From NCBI GenBank assembly GCA_910574195.1, contig CAJTBF010000012.1, positions 1 to 64,000 of the forward strand: DNA of 64,000 nucleotides. The letters run 5' to 3'. The notes below the pieces were generated by a model that worked only from the letters and a program-made list of their open reading frames with translations, ran no database searches and was not told the origin of the DNA. The translations under genes and the position numbers were made by a program. Source of the DNA: Lachnospiraceae bacterium. Its GTDB lineage: Bacteria > Bacillota > Clostridia > Lachnospirales > Lachnospiraceae. Position 1 is the stretch's first letter. Every line of letters begins with the position of its first letter. Below, in pieces: positions 23,982 to 32,748 of the stretch.

Positions 23982-25505
23982 ATGGCAGATTTGGAGTTGA
24001 ATCATATCTCGAAAGCATTTAACGGAAATTATGCGCTGTCAGACGTTACATTGTCCTGTAACCGCGGAGAAGTACATGCACTGCTGGGAGAGAACGGCGC
24101 CGGGAAAAGTACGCTTTTGAAAGTACTTGCGGGGGCCTATCATCCGGACGAGGGTGAGATCAAAGTGTTTGGGAAAACGGCGGTAATTAAAAATCCAACC
24201 GATGCGATGCGTTATGGGATCGGCTGTGTATATCAGGAATTATCTTTTATTCCGGATCTGAGCGTGGCAGAAAATATTTTCATCGGGCGGATTCCCAAAA
24301 CGAAGTTTGGAAATTTTGATTATAAAAAGCTGCGCCGGATGACCCTGGAATTATTTGAAAAATACGATGTGGACGAGATTGATCCGGATGCAAAGGCAGG
24401 GATGATCTCGCTGTCTCAAAAACAGATCATGGAAATTTTAAAGATTCTGTCAAAGGATCCGGAAATTGTCATTCTGGATGAAGCCACCTCCGCGTTGGCA
24501 GAAAACCGGGTACAGTGGCTTTTGCGGCTGGCGCGCAAACTGGCCGACGCGGGAAAGATCGTGATCTTTATTTCCCATCGTATGGCAGAGATCAAAGACG
24601 GATGCGACCGTATTACTATTCTGAGGAACGGGACTTACGCCGGAACACTGCCGGTGGACGAGAATCTGGATATGGATGAAGTGATCAGTATGATGCTGGG
24701 AAGAAAAATGTCCAGTTATTTTCCGGAGATTGAGGATTGCACCCGGGAAGAGGTTGCTTTGGAATTGAAAAATGTGACTTATGGAAGAGCGCTTCGCGGG
24801 GTGAATCTGAAGCTGCACAAAGGGGAAGTGTTAGGAATCGGCGGTCTGGCCGGACAGGGGCAGGCGGAACTTCTGAAGGCCCTGTATGGCGTGTATCCGA
24901 CGGAAGGGGAGATTCTGCTGAACGGGAAACCGATCCGGATCAAATCTCCAAAAGATGCCATTCAAAAAGGAATCGGGCTGGTGCCGGAGGAACGTGGAAT
25001 TCAGGGGTTATTTCTGAATCTGGGGATTGATTTTAACATTTCAATCCCCTCCATTGAAAAGCTGACTTCGGGCTTGCTGGTAAGCAGGAGAAAGGAAGCG
25101 GAACTGGTGGAGAAGTACATGAATGTGCTTGCAGTGAAAGCGGCGGGCCCCCAGGCACTTGCCCGGGAACTCTCAGGCGGAAATCAGCAGAAGATTGTTA
25201 TGGCAAAAATTCTGTCCTGTGAGCCGGAATTGCTTTTGATGCACGATATCACCCGCGGGGTGGACGTGGGAACGAAAAAGGAAATGTTCGGTCTGGTAAG
25301 AACGCTGGCAAAAGAAGGAAAGCCGGTTCTGTTTTTCTCTACGGATGTGGAAGAGCTGGTGAATGTGTGCGACCGTGTGATCGTCATGCGGGACGGGAAA
25401 GTGGCGGCCAGTTTGAAACTTAAGACACTGACAAAAGAAAATATCATCGGTGCGTCCATCGGAGCCGACGGGAAGGGAGGGGACACAGAAGATGAAAAAG
25501 CGTAA
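23982..25505 (+). CDS. sugar ABC transporter ATP-binding protein, RbsA/MglA type (two ABC domains)
   Basis: 507 residues with two ABC cassettes. The first has Walker A GENGAGKSTLLK, signature LSQKQ and Walker B VILDEATSALAE. The second has a degenerate P-loop (GLAGQGQAELLK), signature LSGGNQQK and Walker B LLMHDITRGVDVG, where the usual LDEPTRG is altered to MHDITRG. The weak second site is normal for this family, but loss of the Walker B Glu is worth noting. It energises import with the two permeases that follow. Confidence 0.88.
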   Translation: MADLELNHISKAFNGNYALSDVTLSCNRGEVHALLGENGAGKSTLLKVLAGAYHPDEGEIKVFGKTAVIKNPTDAMRYGIGCVYQELSFIPDLSVAENIFIGRIPKTKFGNFDYKKLRRMTLELFEKYDVDEIDPDAKAGMISLSQKQIMEILKILSKDPEIVILDEATSALAENRVQWLLRLARKLADAGKIVIFISHRMAEIKDGCDRITILRNGTYAGTLPVDENLDMDEVISMMLGRKMSSYFPEIEDCTREEVALELKNVTYGRALRGVNLKLHKGEVLGIGGLAGQGQAELLKALYGVYPTEGEILLNGKPIRIKSPKDAIQKGIGLVPEERGIQGLFLNLGIDFNISIPSIEKLTSGLLVSRRKEAELVEKYMNVLAVKAAGPQALARELSGGNQQKIVMAKILSCEPELLLMHDITRGVDVGTKKEMFGLVRTLAKEGKPVLFFSTDVEELVNVCDRVIVMRDGKVAASLKLKTLTKENIIGASIGADGKGGDTEDEKA

Positions 25506-26469
25506 AGATTTTAAAAGTTTCCTTTCCGATCAATGGGTGGCGCTGGTTCCCTATGTGATGCTGCTTTTGATTATTACGCTCATGGGAATTCTAAATCCGA
25601 ACACCTTAAGTCTGAGCTATCTGGCAAATAAATGTGATTCCTCTTTTTCGTTGATTCTGGTGGCGCTGGGACAGACTTTTGTCCTTTTAACCGGTGGATT
25701 TGATTTGTCGGTGGGTGGTGTGATCTGTATTACCAACTGTCTGGCGGCGGCGCATATGCAGGACCAGCCGGGAAGCATTCTGTTCTGGTCGATTCTTTGT
25801 ATTTTGATTGGAGTCGGAATCGGCTGCTTTAATGGTTATGTGATTGAGAAAACAAAGCTGCAGCCCTTTATTGTAACGCTGGCGACCCAGTCGGTGTGTA
25901 TGGGAGCAGCCTTAATGATCCTGAAGGTGGATGGAGGAGCAGTACCGCTTTCCTATATTACGGCGATGCTAACCAGATTCGGGCCAATTCCCCTTTCGGC
26001 GGTCCTGTTGTTACTTTTGATCCTCCTATGGCTCTATTTTAAGCAGACCAAAATCGGTATGAATATTTATGCCATTGGGAGCAGTAAAAAATCGGCAAAT
26101 CTGAACGGAATTCCGGTTTTGAAAACCATGGTGACAGCGTACGCCCTTTCCGGCGCGTTTGCCGCTTTATCCGGGCTGTTCCGTACAGCGGCGGTGGCTT
26201 CCGGTTCTCCGACGGCGGGCGGCGATTTTGTAATGACTTCGATCTCGGCGGCGGTGATTGGAGGCACGGCGCTGACCGGCGGTGTGGGAGGCATGTTCGG
26301 AACGATCATAGGCGCCTTTGTGTTGCGTTACATTTCGGATTTGCTTGTCTTTATGCAGGTATCTTCCTACTGGTCCAGCCTGGTGCAGGGTGTTCTGCTG
26401 ATTCTGGCAGTAGCGTTAAGCGCCTACGGAACCGTGCGGAGAAAACGGAAGGAGGGGATCGGCTCATGA
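25492..26469 (+). CDS. sugar ABC transporter permease, RbsC type, first subunit
   Basis: 325 residues from the ATG at 25492, which overlaps the ATPase stop by 14 bases and has GGGAGGGG upstream. It has eight to ten membrane helices with the family loop GGFDLSVGGVICITN and the later GGTALTGGVGGMFGTIIGA. It forms a heterodimeric channel with the next gene. Confidence 0.88.
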   Translation: MKKRKDFKSFLSDQWVALVPYVMLLLIITLMGILNPNTLSLSYLANKCDSSFSLILVALGQTFVLLTGGFDLSVGGVICITNCLAAAHMQDQPGSILFWSILCILIGVGIGCFNGYVIEKTKLQPFIVTLATQSVCMGAALMILKVDGGAVPLSYITAMLTRFGPIPLSAVLLLLLILLWLYFKQTKIGMNIYAIGSSKKSANLNGIPVLKTMVTAYALSGAFAALSGLFRTAAVASGSPTAGGDFVMTSISAAVIGGTALTGGVGGMFGTIIGAFVLRYISDLLVFMQVSSYWSSLVQGVLLILAVALSAYGTVRRKRKEGIGS

Positions 26470-27419
26470 ATATGAAAGAAACGTGGAAAAAAAGCGGTTC
26501 CATTCTCATGACATTTCTGGTGGCATTTTTGCTGCTGGGATTTGTATCCATTGTAAAACCGGGATATGGAAGCGCGGCAAATATTAAAGTATTGTCCATT
26601 TCTATTGCTGTACTGGGATTGACGGCGCTGGGACAGACGCTGCCGATTCTCACAGGTGGGATGGACCTCTCCATTCCGTGGATGTTCTGCATCGGAGGGT
26701 ATCTCTGTGCGGCATTGACAGGGGGCGATAATGGGAAACTTCTGTACGCTGTTCCGGTTGTATTGTTTGTCGGCCTGCTGATGGGAGCGTTTAATGGATT
26801 TGGTATTGCCTATGTGGGAATTGCGCCCGTCATTATGACTATGGCGTCGAATATCATTTTTCAGGGACTGTTGGTGGGAATTACGGAAGGGACGCCGGGC
26901 GGCAGTATCCCGTCCGGTATCAAGGCGCTGGCTTCCGGCGGAAGCGGATTCGTGGGCTGGCTGTTCCTGTTCTGGCTTGCGGTTTCCGTTGTGGCCTGGC
27001 TCCTTCTGGCAAAGACGTCTTACGGACGAAAGATTTATGCGGTGGGAAACAGTGAAACCTGTGCGTTATATTCCGGGATTCGTGTAAAGCTGTTAAAACT
27101 TTCGGCCTACGCATTGTGCGGAATGATGGCGGCCCTTGCCGGGATGTTGTATTCCGGGAAAGTCAGTCAGTTGTATCTGGGAATGGGGGATACGTACCAG
27201 ATGGCCTCCGTATCGGCTGTTGCCATCGGCGGGGTATCCCTGGTCGGCGGAAGCGGGAGCTATATCGGCACCATGGCAGGGTGTTTTGTGATTATTATTC
27301 TGGAAGGGCTTCTGGCGGCTATGAACTTTTCCCAGGGTGTACAGAAGATTATCTACGGAATTGTACTGTTCCTTGCGGTTATGATTTCTTCCCGAAGGAA
27401 GGGTGCGGGGAACGAGTAA
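26466..27419 (+). CDS. sugar ABC transporter permease, RbsC type, second subunit
   Basis: 317 residues with eight to ten membrane helices. The conserved loops are GGMDLSIPWMFCIGGY and AIGGVSLVGGSGSYIGTMAG. It starts four bases inside the preceding gene (ATGA) with AGGAGGG upstream. Two different permeases instead of one RbsC homodimer is a known variation of the family. Confidence 0.87.
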   Translation: MNMKETWKKSGSILMTFLVAFLLLGFVSIVKPGYGSAANIKVLSISIAVLGLTALGQTLPILTGGMDLSIPWMFCIGGYLCAALTGGDNGKLLYAVPVVLFVGLLMGAFNGFGIAYVGIAPVIMTMASNIIFQGLLVGITEGTPGGSIPSGIKALASGGSGFVGWLFLFWLAVSVVAWLLLAKTSYGRKIYAVGNSETCALYSGIRVKLLKLSAYALCGMMAALAGMLYSGKVSQLYLGMGDTYQMASVSAVAIGGVSLVGGSGSYIGTMAGCFVIIILEGLLAAMNFSQGVQKIIYGIVLFLAVMISSRRKGAGNE

Positions 27420-27488
27420 GAAAAATATTGGTTTTGGAAAATAAAGATGCGGAGGATTGACGATTTACAGCTTCTGTACAAGGGAAAA

Positions 27489-27526
27489 GAACCGGCGATT
27501 TATTTTGGAATCGCCGGTTTTCTTAT
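27489..27526 (+). terminator. intrinsic terminator of the lactonase-importer operon
   Basis: AACCGGCGATT pairs with AATCGCCGGTT across an eight-base loop and runs into a T-rich stretch. Confidence 0.85.
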
Positions 27527-27606
27527 ATTATAATACGGCTTTTTATTATCAGTTGCGGGAATATATAAATGTCAATTTACAGTATTATTTATAGATAGTT
27601 CTTTTC

Positions 27607-28074
27607 TTGTTGTTGTCAGGAAAAGAAATTGACGGTATAATGAAAATTAAGATATCTTACTTAATTGCAAGATATGAAAAGCAGATTCTTTCTGAAAGTA
27701 ACATAGAGAAGGTAATAGAAGATTTGGAATATTTCAGAAATGAAATGGTTCGATTGCATAAGAAAGGTGAACTGTCAGATGATGAAATTGTAGATCTTAT
27801 GGGATTTGTAAATACAATCATTACTCATATTACCAATGGAAATCAAAATGAGGAAAGACTGGTGAATATTATGGGCGGAGCAGTAATTGAGACAGAATCT
27901 GAGAAGTTGATTCGGAAAGGAAAAGAAGAAGGAAAAGCAGAAGAAATCATTGAAATGGGACAGGAGTTTGGATTAGATGATGCAGCTATCTTAAAAAGGC
28001 TGCAGGAACGGGTTGGTCTGTCTTTAGAAACAGCAGTGGCCTATCTGGAACGGTATGGAAAACAGCTGGTGTAG
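27607..28074 (+). CDS. C-terminal part of an Rpn/PD-(D/E)XK-type nuclease-like protein
   Basis: 155 residues. The end has ESEKLIRKGKEEGKAEEIIEMGQEFG and LKRLQERVGLSLETAVAYLERYG, the typical tail of Rpn-family proteins (recombination-promoting nuclease / putative transposase). Intact members have about 280-320 residues with the nuclease core at the N-terminus, which is missing here. The first codons (MLLSGKEIDGIMKIKISYLI) do not look like the family. It is probably a 5'-deleted remnant that may still be translated. Confidence 0.5.
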   Translation: MLLSGKEIDGIMKIKISYLIARYEKQILSESNIEKVIEDLEYFRNEMVRLHKKGELSDDEIVDLMGFVNTIITHITNGNQNEERLVNIMGGAVIETESEKLIRKGKEEGKAEEIIEMGQEFGLDDAAILKRLQERVGLSLETAVAYLERYGKQLV

Positions 28075-28114
28075 ATTCATAACAGGCGTAAAGAAATATA
28101 GGAATGCAATAAAT

Positions 28115-28152
28115 AAACCTATCCAGGCAGTCAGACACAGGATAGGTTTATT
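28115..28152 (+). terminator. intrinsic terminator after the Rpn-like remnant
   Basis: AAACCTATCC pairs with GGATAGGTTT. Confidence 0.75.
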
Positions 28153-28164
28153 GTATATTATTGT

Positions 28165-28199
28165 ATGCGAAAAGGCGGCCGGAAGCTGCTTTTTCGCAT
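28165..28199 (-). terminator. terminator of the cyclophilin gene
   Basis: ATGCGAAAAG and CTTTTTCGCAT form a stem that ends exactly at the cyclophilin stop codon on the minus strand. It could work in both directions. Confidence 0.6.
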
Positions 28200-28717
28200 T
28201 ATACCGTCTCCGGTTCCGGATATTCTTCCCCAAATGTTTCCACGGTCACTTTTTTCATGATCTGCGGTTCCAGCGGCTTATCGCTGTAATCGGTTGCGGT
28301 TTCTGCGATTTGATCTACCACATCCAGTCCCTCCGTAATCTTCCCAAAGGCAGCATATGCGCCGTCAAGATGGGGAGAGTTTTCATGCATGATAAAGAAC
28401 TGGGATCCGGCGGAATCCGGAAGCATAGTTCTGGCCATAGAAAGAACTCCCTTTTCGTGTATCAGGTCATTAGGGAACCCATTCTGTGAAAATTCGCCGC
28501 GGATGCTGTATCCTGGTCCCCCCATACCGGTGCCGTCCGGGCATCCGCCCTGGATCATGAATCCCTGGATGACGCGATGGAAAGTCAGTCCGTCATAATA
28601 CCCCTTTTTTACCAGTGAGATGAAATTATTTACAGTATTGGGAGCGGTCTTCGGATATAATTCCGCTTTCATAACAGTACCGTTTTCCATCTCAAATGTA
28701 ACAATTGGATTTGCCAT
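28199..28717 (-). CDS. peptidyl-prolyl cis-trans isomerase, cyclophilin type
   Basis: 172 residues from the ATG at 28717 (GAGGAG upstream on the minus strand). The cyclophilin core is clear: FHRVIQGFMIQGGCPDGTG (active-site Arg, Phe and Gln), SAGSQFFIMHENSPHLDG and AAFGKITEGLDVV. The enzyme speeds proline isomerisation during protein folding. There is no signal peptide, so it is cytoplasmic. It is a single-gene unit. Confidence 0.92.
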   Translation of the reverse strand: MANPIVTFEMENGTVMKAELYPKTAPNTVNNFISLVKKGYYDGLTFHRVIQGFMIQGGCPDGTGMGGPGYSIRGEFSQNGFPNDLIHEKGVLSMARTMLPDSAGSQFFIMHENSPHLDGAYAAFGKITEGLDVVDQIAETATDYSDKPLEPQIMKKVTVETFGEEYPEPETV

Positions 28718-28978
28718 AGTCTCTTCTCCTCTTTTTCCCTTATAAATTTTCATTTTTCCCATTCACGCTTTTTTAGTTATGCAGAGACTCAACCAAACAA
28801 CAGTTTCTACATTTTTTGTGGCAATGAATTAGAATGATTTTACTGCTATTTTACTATAAAAATGAAAAATATGAAACAAGATATGGAAAAATCCGTATGA
28901 TATTGTTAAAATAGAGTAGCAGTTCAGACAGGTCTGCGCATTCTCTGCGCTGACTGTTCCATAGAGTAAGATCTAAAT

Positions 28979-29051
28979 GCATCCGGCCCATCGCGAAGCG
29001 ATTTTTCATGGCCGGATGCCTGTAACAGTGAAGGTATCTGAACTGTTACAA
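28979..29051 (+). repeat. palindromic element with GTTAC ends
   Basis: GCATCCGGCC (28979-28988) pairs with GGCCGGATGC (29010-29019). Next to it TGTAACAG and CTGTTACA form a second stem around GAAGGTATCTGAA. The string GAAGGTATCTGAACTGTTAC recurs exactly at 41789. The gap from 28718 to 29130 holds no gene. Confidence 0.45.
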
Positions 29052-29130
29052 AATAGATGTTATCGGTTTCATAATAAGAAATCATGAGGCGAACCGTAGC
29101 AAAGATATGTATGACGGAGGCAATAACCAT

Positions 29131-29982
29131 ATGGAAATGATACAGGCAAGAGAGCTTGTTTATGAATATGAGAAGCGGGATGATGAGGGAAATGTAATCG
29201 GTATGAGCCGTGCAATAGACGGGATTGATGTGGATGTGCAGCCGGGGCAGTTTGTAGCGATTCTGGGGCATAACGGTTCCGGGAAGTCCACCCTGGCCAA
29301 GCACATGAATGCAATCCTGGTCCCCAGCGGCGGCACCATGTGGGTAAATGGCCGGGATACGAAGGATCCCCGGGAACTGATGCAGATTCGTCAGTCTGCC
29401 GGTATGGTGTTCCAGAATCCGGATAATCAGATTATTGGGACCGTGGTGGAGGAAGACGTAGGGTTTGGTCCGGAAAATCTGGGAGTTCCGACGGAAGAGA
29501 TCTGGCTTCGGGTGGAGGAAAGCCTGCGATCGGTGGGAATGCTGGAATATCGGACGCATTCTCCAAACAAACTATCCGGCGGGCAAAAGCAGCGTGTGGC
29601 GATCGCGGGAGTTCTGGCCATGGAACCGCAGTGTATTGTATTGGACGAACCGACGGCGATGCTGGATCCAAACGGGAGAAAGGAAGTAATCCGTACCGTG
29701 ATGGAACTGCGCAGGAAAAAGCAGGTGACGGTCATTCTGATCACCCATTATATGGAAGAAGTGATTGACGCGGACCAGGTATATGTGATGGATGGCGGGC
29801 GGATTGTGATGAAAGGGACTCCGCGGGAGATTTTCAGCCAGGTGGAAGAACTGAAAAAATATCGGCTGGATGTGCCGCAGGTTACGATGCTGGCAGAAGA
29901 GCTGCGCAGGCGCGGAGTACAAATTCCCAGAGGGATTTTGAGAAAAGAAGAATTATTGGAGGCGCTATGTCGATTCAATTAG
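29131..29982 (+). CDS. ecfA1: energy-coupling factor transporter ATPase EcfA1
   Basis: 283 residues from the ATG at 29131 (GGAGG ten bases upstream). Walker A is GHNGSGKSTLAK, the Q-loop is MVFQNPDNQIIGTVVEEDVGFG, the signature LSGGQKQRVAIAG and Walker B CIVLDEPTAMLDP. The FQNPDNQ and EEDVGFGPENL motifs are diagnostic for ECF ATPases. With EcfA2 and EcfT it forms the shared energising module for vitamin uptake, serving S-components encoded elsewhere; none is in this window. Confidence 0.93.
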   Translation: MEMIQARELVYEYEKRDDEGNVIGMSRAIDGIDVDVQPGQFVAILGHNGSGKSTLAKHMNAILVPSGGTMWVNGRDTKDPRELMQIRQSAGMVFQNPDNQIIGTVVEEDVGFGPENLGVPTEEIWLRVEESLRSVGMLEYRTHSPNKLSGGQKQRVAIAGVLAMEPQCIVLDEPTAMLDPNGRKEVIRTVMELRRKKQVTVILITHYMEEVIDADQVYVMDGGRIVMKGTPREIFSQVEELKKYRLDVPQVTMLAEELRRRGVQIPRGILRKEELLEALCRFN

Positions 29983-30824
29983 AACATATTCATTATACGT
30001 ATAGTGCGGGAACTGCATATGAAAAGCATGCACTGAAAGATGTCTCGCTGGAGATTCCCCAGGGGCAGTTTGCCGGAGTGATCGGGCATACCGGTTCCGG
30101 GAAATCCACTTTGATCCAACATTTGAACGGGCTGCTCAAAGCGACGTCAGGAAAATTCTATTACAATGGAGAGGATGTTTATGCAGAGAAATATAATATG
30201 AAGAATCTGCGAAGCCAGGTGGGACTGGTGTTCCAATACCCGGAACATCAGTTATTTGAAGTGGATGTGTTTACGGACGTGTGCTTCGGTCCGAAGAATC
30301 AGGGCTTATCTTCCGCGGAATGCGAGGAACGGGCCAAAGAGGCGTTGGAACTGGTCGGGCTTCCGGAAAAATATTATCGGCAGTCTCCGTTCGAATTATC
30401 CGGCGGACAAAAACGCCGGGCAGCCATTGCCGGGGTATTGGCTATGAGACCAAAAGTATTGGTACTGGACGAGCCGACAGCCGGTCTGGATCCCCGTGGC
30501 AGAGATGATATTCTGGAGCAGGTGGCGCATCTGCATCGGCAGACCGGGATGACGGTCATTCTGGTATCGCACAGTATGGAAGATATCGCACGGTATGTGG
30601 AACGGATTGTTGTGATGAACCGGGGAGAAAAAATGCTGGACGGAACACCGAAGGAAGTATTTGCACATTACCGGGAGTTGGAACAGGTAGGATTGGCGGC
30701 CCCGCAGGTGACGTATATCATGCATGATTTAAAAGAAAGAGGATGGAATATAAGGACGGATGCAACGACAGTGGAAGAGGCGGCGGAAGAAATAATAAGG
30801 GGGATGAAGCATTCTTATGATTAG
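29967..30824 (+). CDS. ecfA2: energy-coupling factor transporter ATPase EcfA2
   Basis: 285 residues. Walker A is GHTGSGKSTLIQ, the Q-loop VFQYPEHQLFEVDVFTDVCF (typical EcfA2), the signature LSGGQKRRAAIAG and Walker B VLVLDEPTAGLDP. The start overlaps EcfA1 by 16 bases with GGAGG upstream, so the two ATPases are translated together as the heterodimer they form. Confidence 0.93.
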   Translation: MSIQLEHIHYTYSAGTAYEKHALKDVSLEIPQGQFAGVIGHTGSGKSTLIQHLNGLLKATSGKFYYNGEDVYAEKYNMKNLRSQVGLVFQYPEHQLFEVDVFTDVCFGPKNQGLSSAECEERAKEALELVGLPEKYYRQSPFELSGGQKRRAAIAGVLAMRPKVLVLDEPTAGLDPRGRDDILEQVAHLHRQTGMTVILVSHSMEDIARYVERIVVMNRGEKMLDGTPKEVFAHYRELEQVGLAAPQVTYIMHDLKERGWNIRTDATTVEEAAEEIIRGMKHSYD

Positions 30825-31623
30825 AGATATTACGATCGGACAATATTATCCGGCACAAAGCTGCATACACCGCCTGGATCCCAGGGTAAAAATTGTCTGT
30901 ACGATTCTATTTTTGGTTTCTTTATTTGTACAGAACAGTATTTGGGGGTATGCGCTTGCGACGCTCTTCCTTGCGGCAGTGATTCGTGCCAGCAGGGTGC
31001 CGCTGAAATTCATTGTAAAAGGTTTGAAAGCAATTGTCATGCTGCTGCTGTTTACGGTAGTGATGAATTTATTTCTGACCAAAGGCGGCAGAGTGCTGGT
31101 GGATTTCTGGATCTTTCGGATTACGGAGAATGGGCTGCGTACTTCTGTATTCATGGCAATTCGTCTGGTATATCTGATCATGGGTTCGTCCATTATGACT
31201 TTTACCACCACCCCGAACGGGCTGACAGACGGGATCGAGAGTCTGCTACGTCCGTTGAACCGCTGGAAGGTTCCGGTGCATGAGGTGGCTATGATGATGT
31301 CCATTGCGTTGCGGTTCATTCCTATCTTGCTGGAGGAGACGGATAAAATCATGAAAGCGCAGATCGCCCGCGGCGCCGATCTGGAGAGCGGGAATCTGAT
31401 TCAGAAGACAAAAGCGATGGTGCCCATCCTGGTGCCGCTGTTCGTATCCGCTTTCCGCCGTGCCAATGAACTGGCTATGGCCATGGAAGCAAGGTGCTAT
31501 CACGGCGGAGAAGGACGGACGAAAATGAAACCACTGATTTATCGGGCAGGAGATTATGCGGCCTATGGAATTACACTGCTGTATCTGGCAGGCATCGTTG
31601 TGGTAGGAAGGTTTACAGGTTAA
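30817..31623 (+). CDS. ecfT: energy-coupling factor transmembrane protein EcfT
   Basis: 268 residues, with membrane helices at both ends and the two ATPase-contact motifs IARGADLE and MAMEARCYHGG, which carry the Ala-Arg-Gly signature. It overlaps ecfA2 by eight bases. It scaffolds the ATPases and the interchangeable S-component in the membrane. Confidence 0.92.
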   Translation: MIRDITIGQYYPAQSCIHRLDPRVKIVCTILFLVSLFVQNSIWGYALATLFLAAVIRASRVPLKFIVKGLKAIVMLLLFTVVMNLFLTKGGRVLVDFWIFRITENGLRTSVFMAIRLVYLIMGSSIMTFTTTPNGLTDGIESLLRPLNRWKVPVHEVAMMMSIALRFIPILLEETDKIMKAQIARGADLESGNLIQKTKAMVPILVPLFVSAFRRANELAMAMEARCYHGGEGRTKMKPLIYRAGDYAAYGITLLYLAGIVVVGRFTG

Positions 31624-31724
31624 GATGCAGACAAGTATAACGTTTTAATTTTGCAAAGATTACTGAAAGGAAGTCTCATATGGTTTTCTAAGATGAGGGA
31701 GCAGTAATACAGAAGGGGTGGAAG

Positions 31725-32483
31725 ATGAAAAGGATTCGGCTTACGGTTGCCTATGATGGGACCAATTACTGCGGCTGGCAAATACAGCCGAACGGAATCA
31801 CAATAGAAGCGGTCTTAAACGATGCATTGACCGGACTGCTGGGAGAACCGATCCGTGTGATCGGTGCAAGCCGTACCGATTCCGGGGTACATGCTCTGGG
31901 AAATGTGGCCGTATTCGACATGGAGGCATCCATTCCGCCGGAGCGGATTTCCTATGCGCTGAACCGGCGCCTTCCGGAAGATATCGTAATAGTAAAATCT
32001 GAGCAGGTGCCGCAGGGATGGCATCCGCGCTACTGCAATAGTACAAAGACTTATGCTTACCATATTCTGAATGCCCCGGTTCCGGATCCCACCAAACGTC
32101 TGACTTCTTACTTTGTGTCATACAGACTGGACATAGAAGCCATGCGGCAGGCTGCAGAGTACCTGGTCGGAGAACACAATTTTGCCAGCTTCTGCAACAT
32201 AAAAACAAATACGGAAGATATGGTACGGACCGTTTATGATCTGCAGATATCAGAACACCCCTGTTGTATAGAAGAAGGCAGAGAAATCGTAATCCTGATC
32301 CGGGGAAACGGATTTCTCTACAATATGGTCCGGATTATCGCAGGAACACTCCTGCGCGTCGGGCGGGGATTCTACACTCCCCAACAGGTTGAAAATATTC
32401 TGAAAGCACAGAACCGGCAGGAAGCCGGAGTAACCGCTCCACCCCAGGGCCTGACTCTGGTAAATATCCAATATGAACAGTAA
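31725..32483 (+). CDS. truA: tRNA pseudouridine synthase A
   Basis: 252 residues. The catalytic Asp is in GASRTDSGVHALGNVAVFD. The N-terminus RLTVAYDGTNYCGWQIQPNG and the C-terminal GNGFLYNMVRIIAGTLLRVG are both standard. It converts uridine to pseudouridine at tRNA positions 38-40. In many Clostridia truA follows ecfT, as here, at a distance of about 100 bases. Confidence 0.94.
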   Translation: MKRIRLTVAYDGTNYCGWQIQPNGITIEAVLNDALTGLLGEPIRVIGASRTDSGVHALGNVAVFDMEASIPPERISYALNRRLPEDIVIVKSEQVPQGWHPRYCNSTKTYAYHILNAPVPDPTKRLTSYFVSYRLDIEAMRQAAEYLVGEHNFASFCNIKTNTEDMVRTVYDLQISEHPCCIEEGREIVILIRGNGFLYNMVRIIAGTLLRVGRGFYTPQQVENILKAQNRQEAGVTAPPQGLTLVNIQYEQ

Positions 32484-32522
32484 CAAGAAGAACGCAAACA
32501 AAAATTTCAAAAGGGAAACATC

Positions 32523-32551
32523 TTGACAACCTCCGACAGATAAGTTAGTAT
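32523..32551 (+). promoter_or_regulatory. promoter of tyrS
   Basis: TTGACA (32523-32528), 17 bases and TAGTAT (32546-32551), about 200 bases before tyrS. I looked for a T-box leader with its GGTGG(N)ACC motif and did not find one. Confidence 0.6.
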
Positions 32552-32620
32552 TAGCAACAACCATTTTATCTGGATATGGGCGCGAGCCAGAGCGTGTTTT
32601 CTGTTTGTCATATTTTATTT

Positions 32621-32670
32621 GAACATTCGTAGTTCAATAAGCGCAGTATGCGGAAAAGCTGCCGCAGCTT
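32621..32670 (+). repeat. AGTTCAATAAGC repeat, copy 1
   Basis: GTAGTTCAATAAGCGCAGTA and the adjoining TGCGGAAAAGC match the copy at 40381-40428 over about 45 bases. Here it adds the hairpin GAAAAGCTGC/GCAGCTTTTC to the tyrS leader. Confidence 0.55.
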
Positions 32671-32748
32671 TTCTGTATTTGATATATATGTAAAAAGAAC
32701 AGGAAAGAATATAACAGAACATCACAGCAGGAAAGCGAGGAAAGAACA

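Noticed and set aside
32552-32748. T-box leader for tyrS
   Set aside because: The 200-base leader has no GGTGG(N)ACC motif and no stem I features; it contains a dispersed repeat instead.
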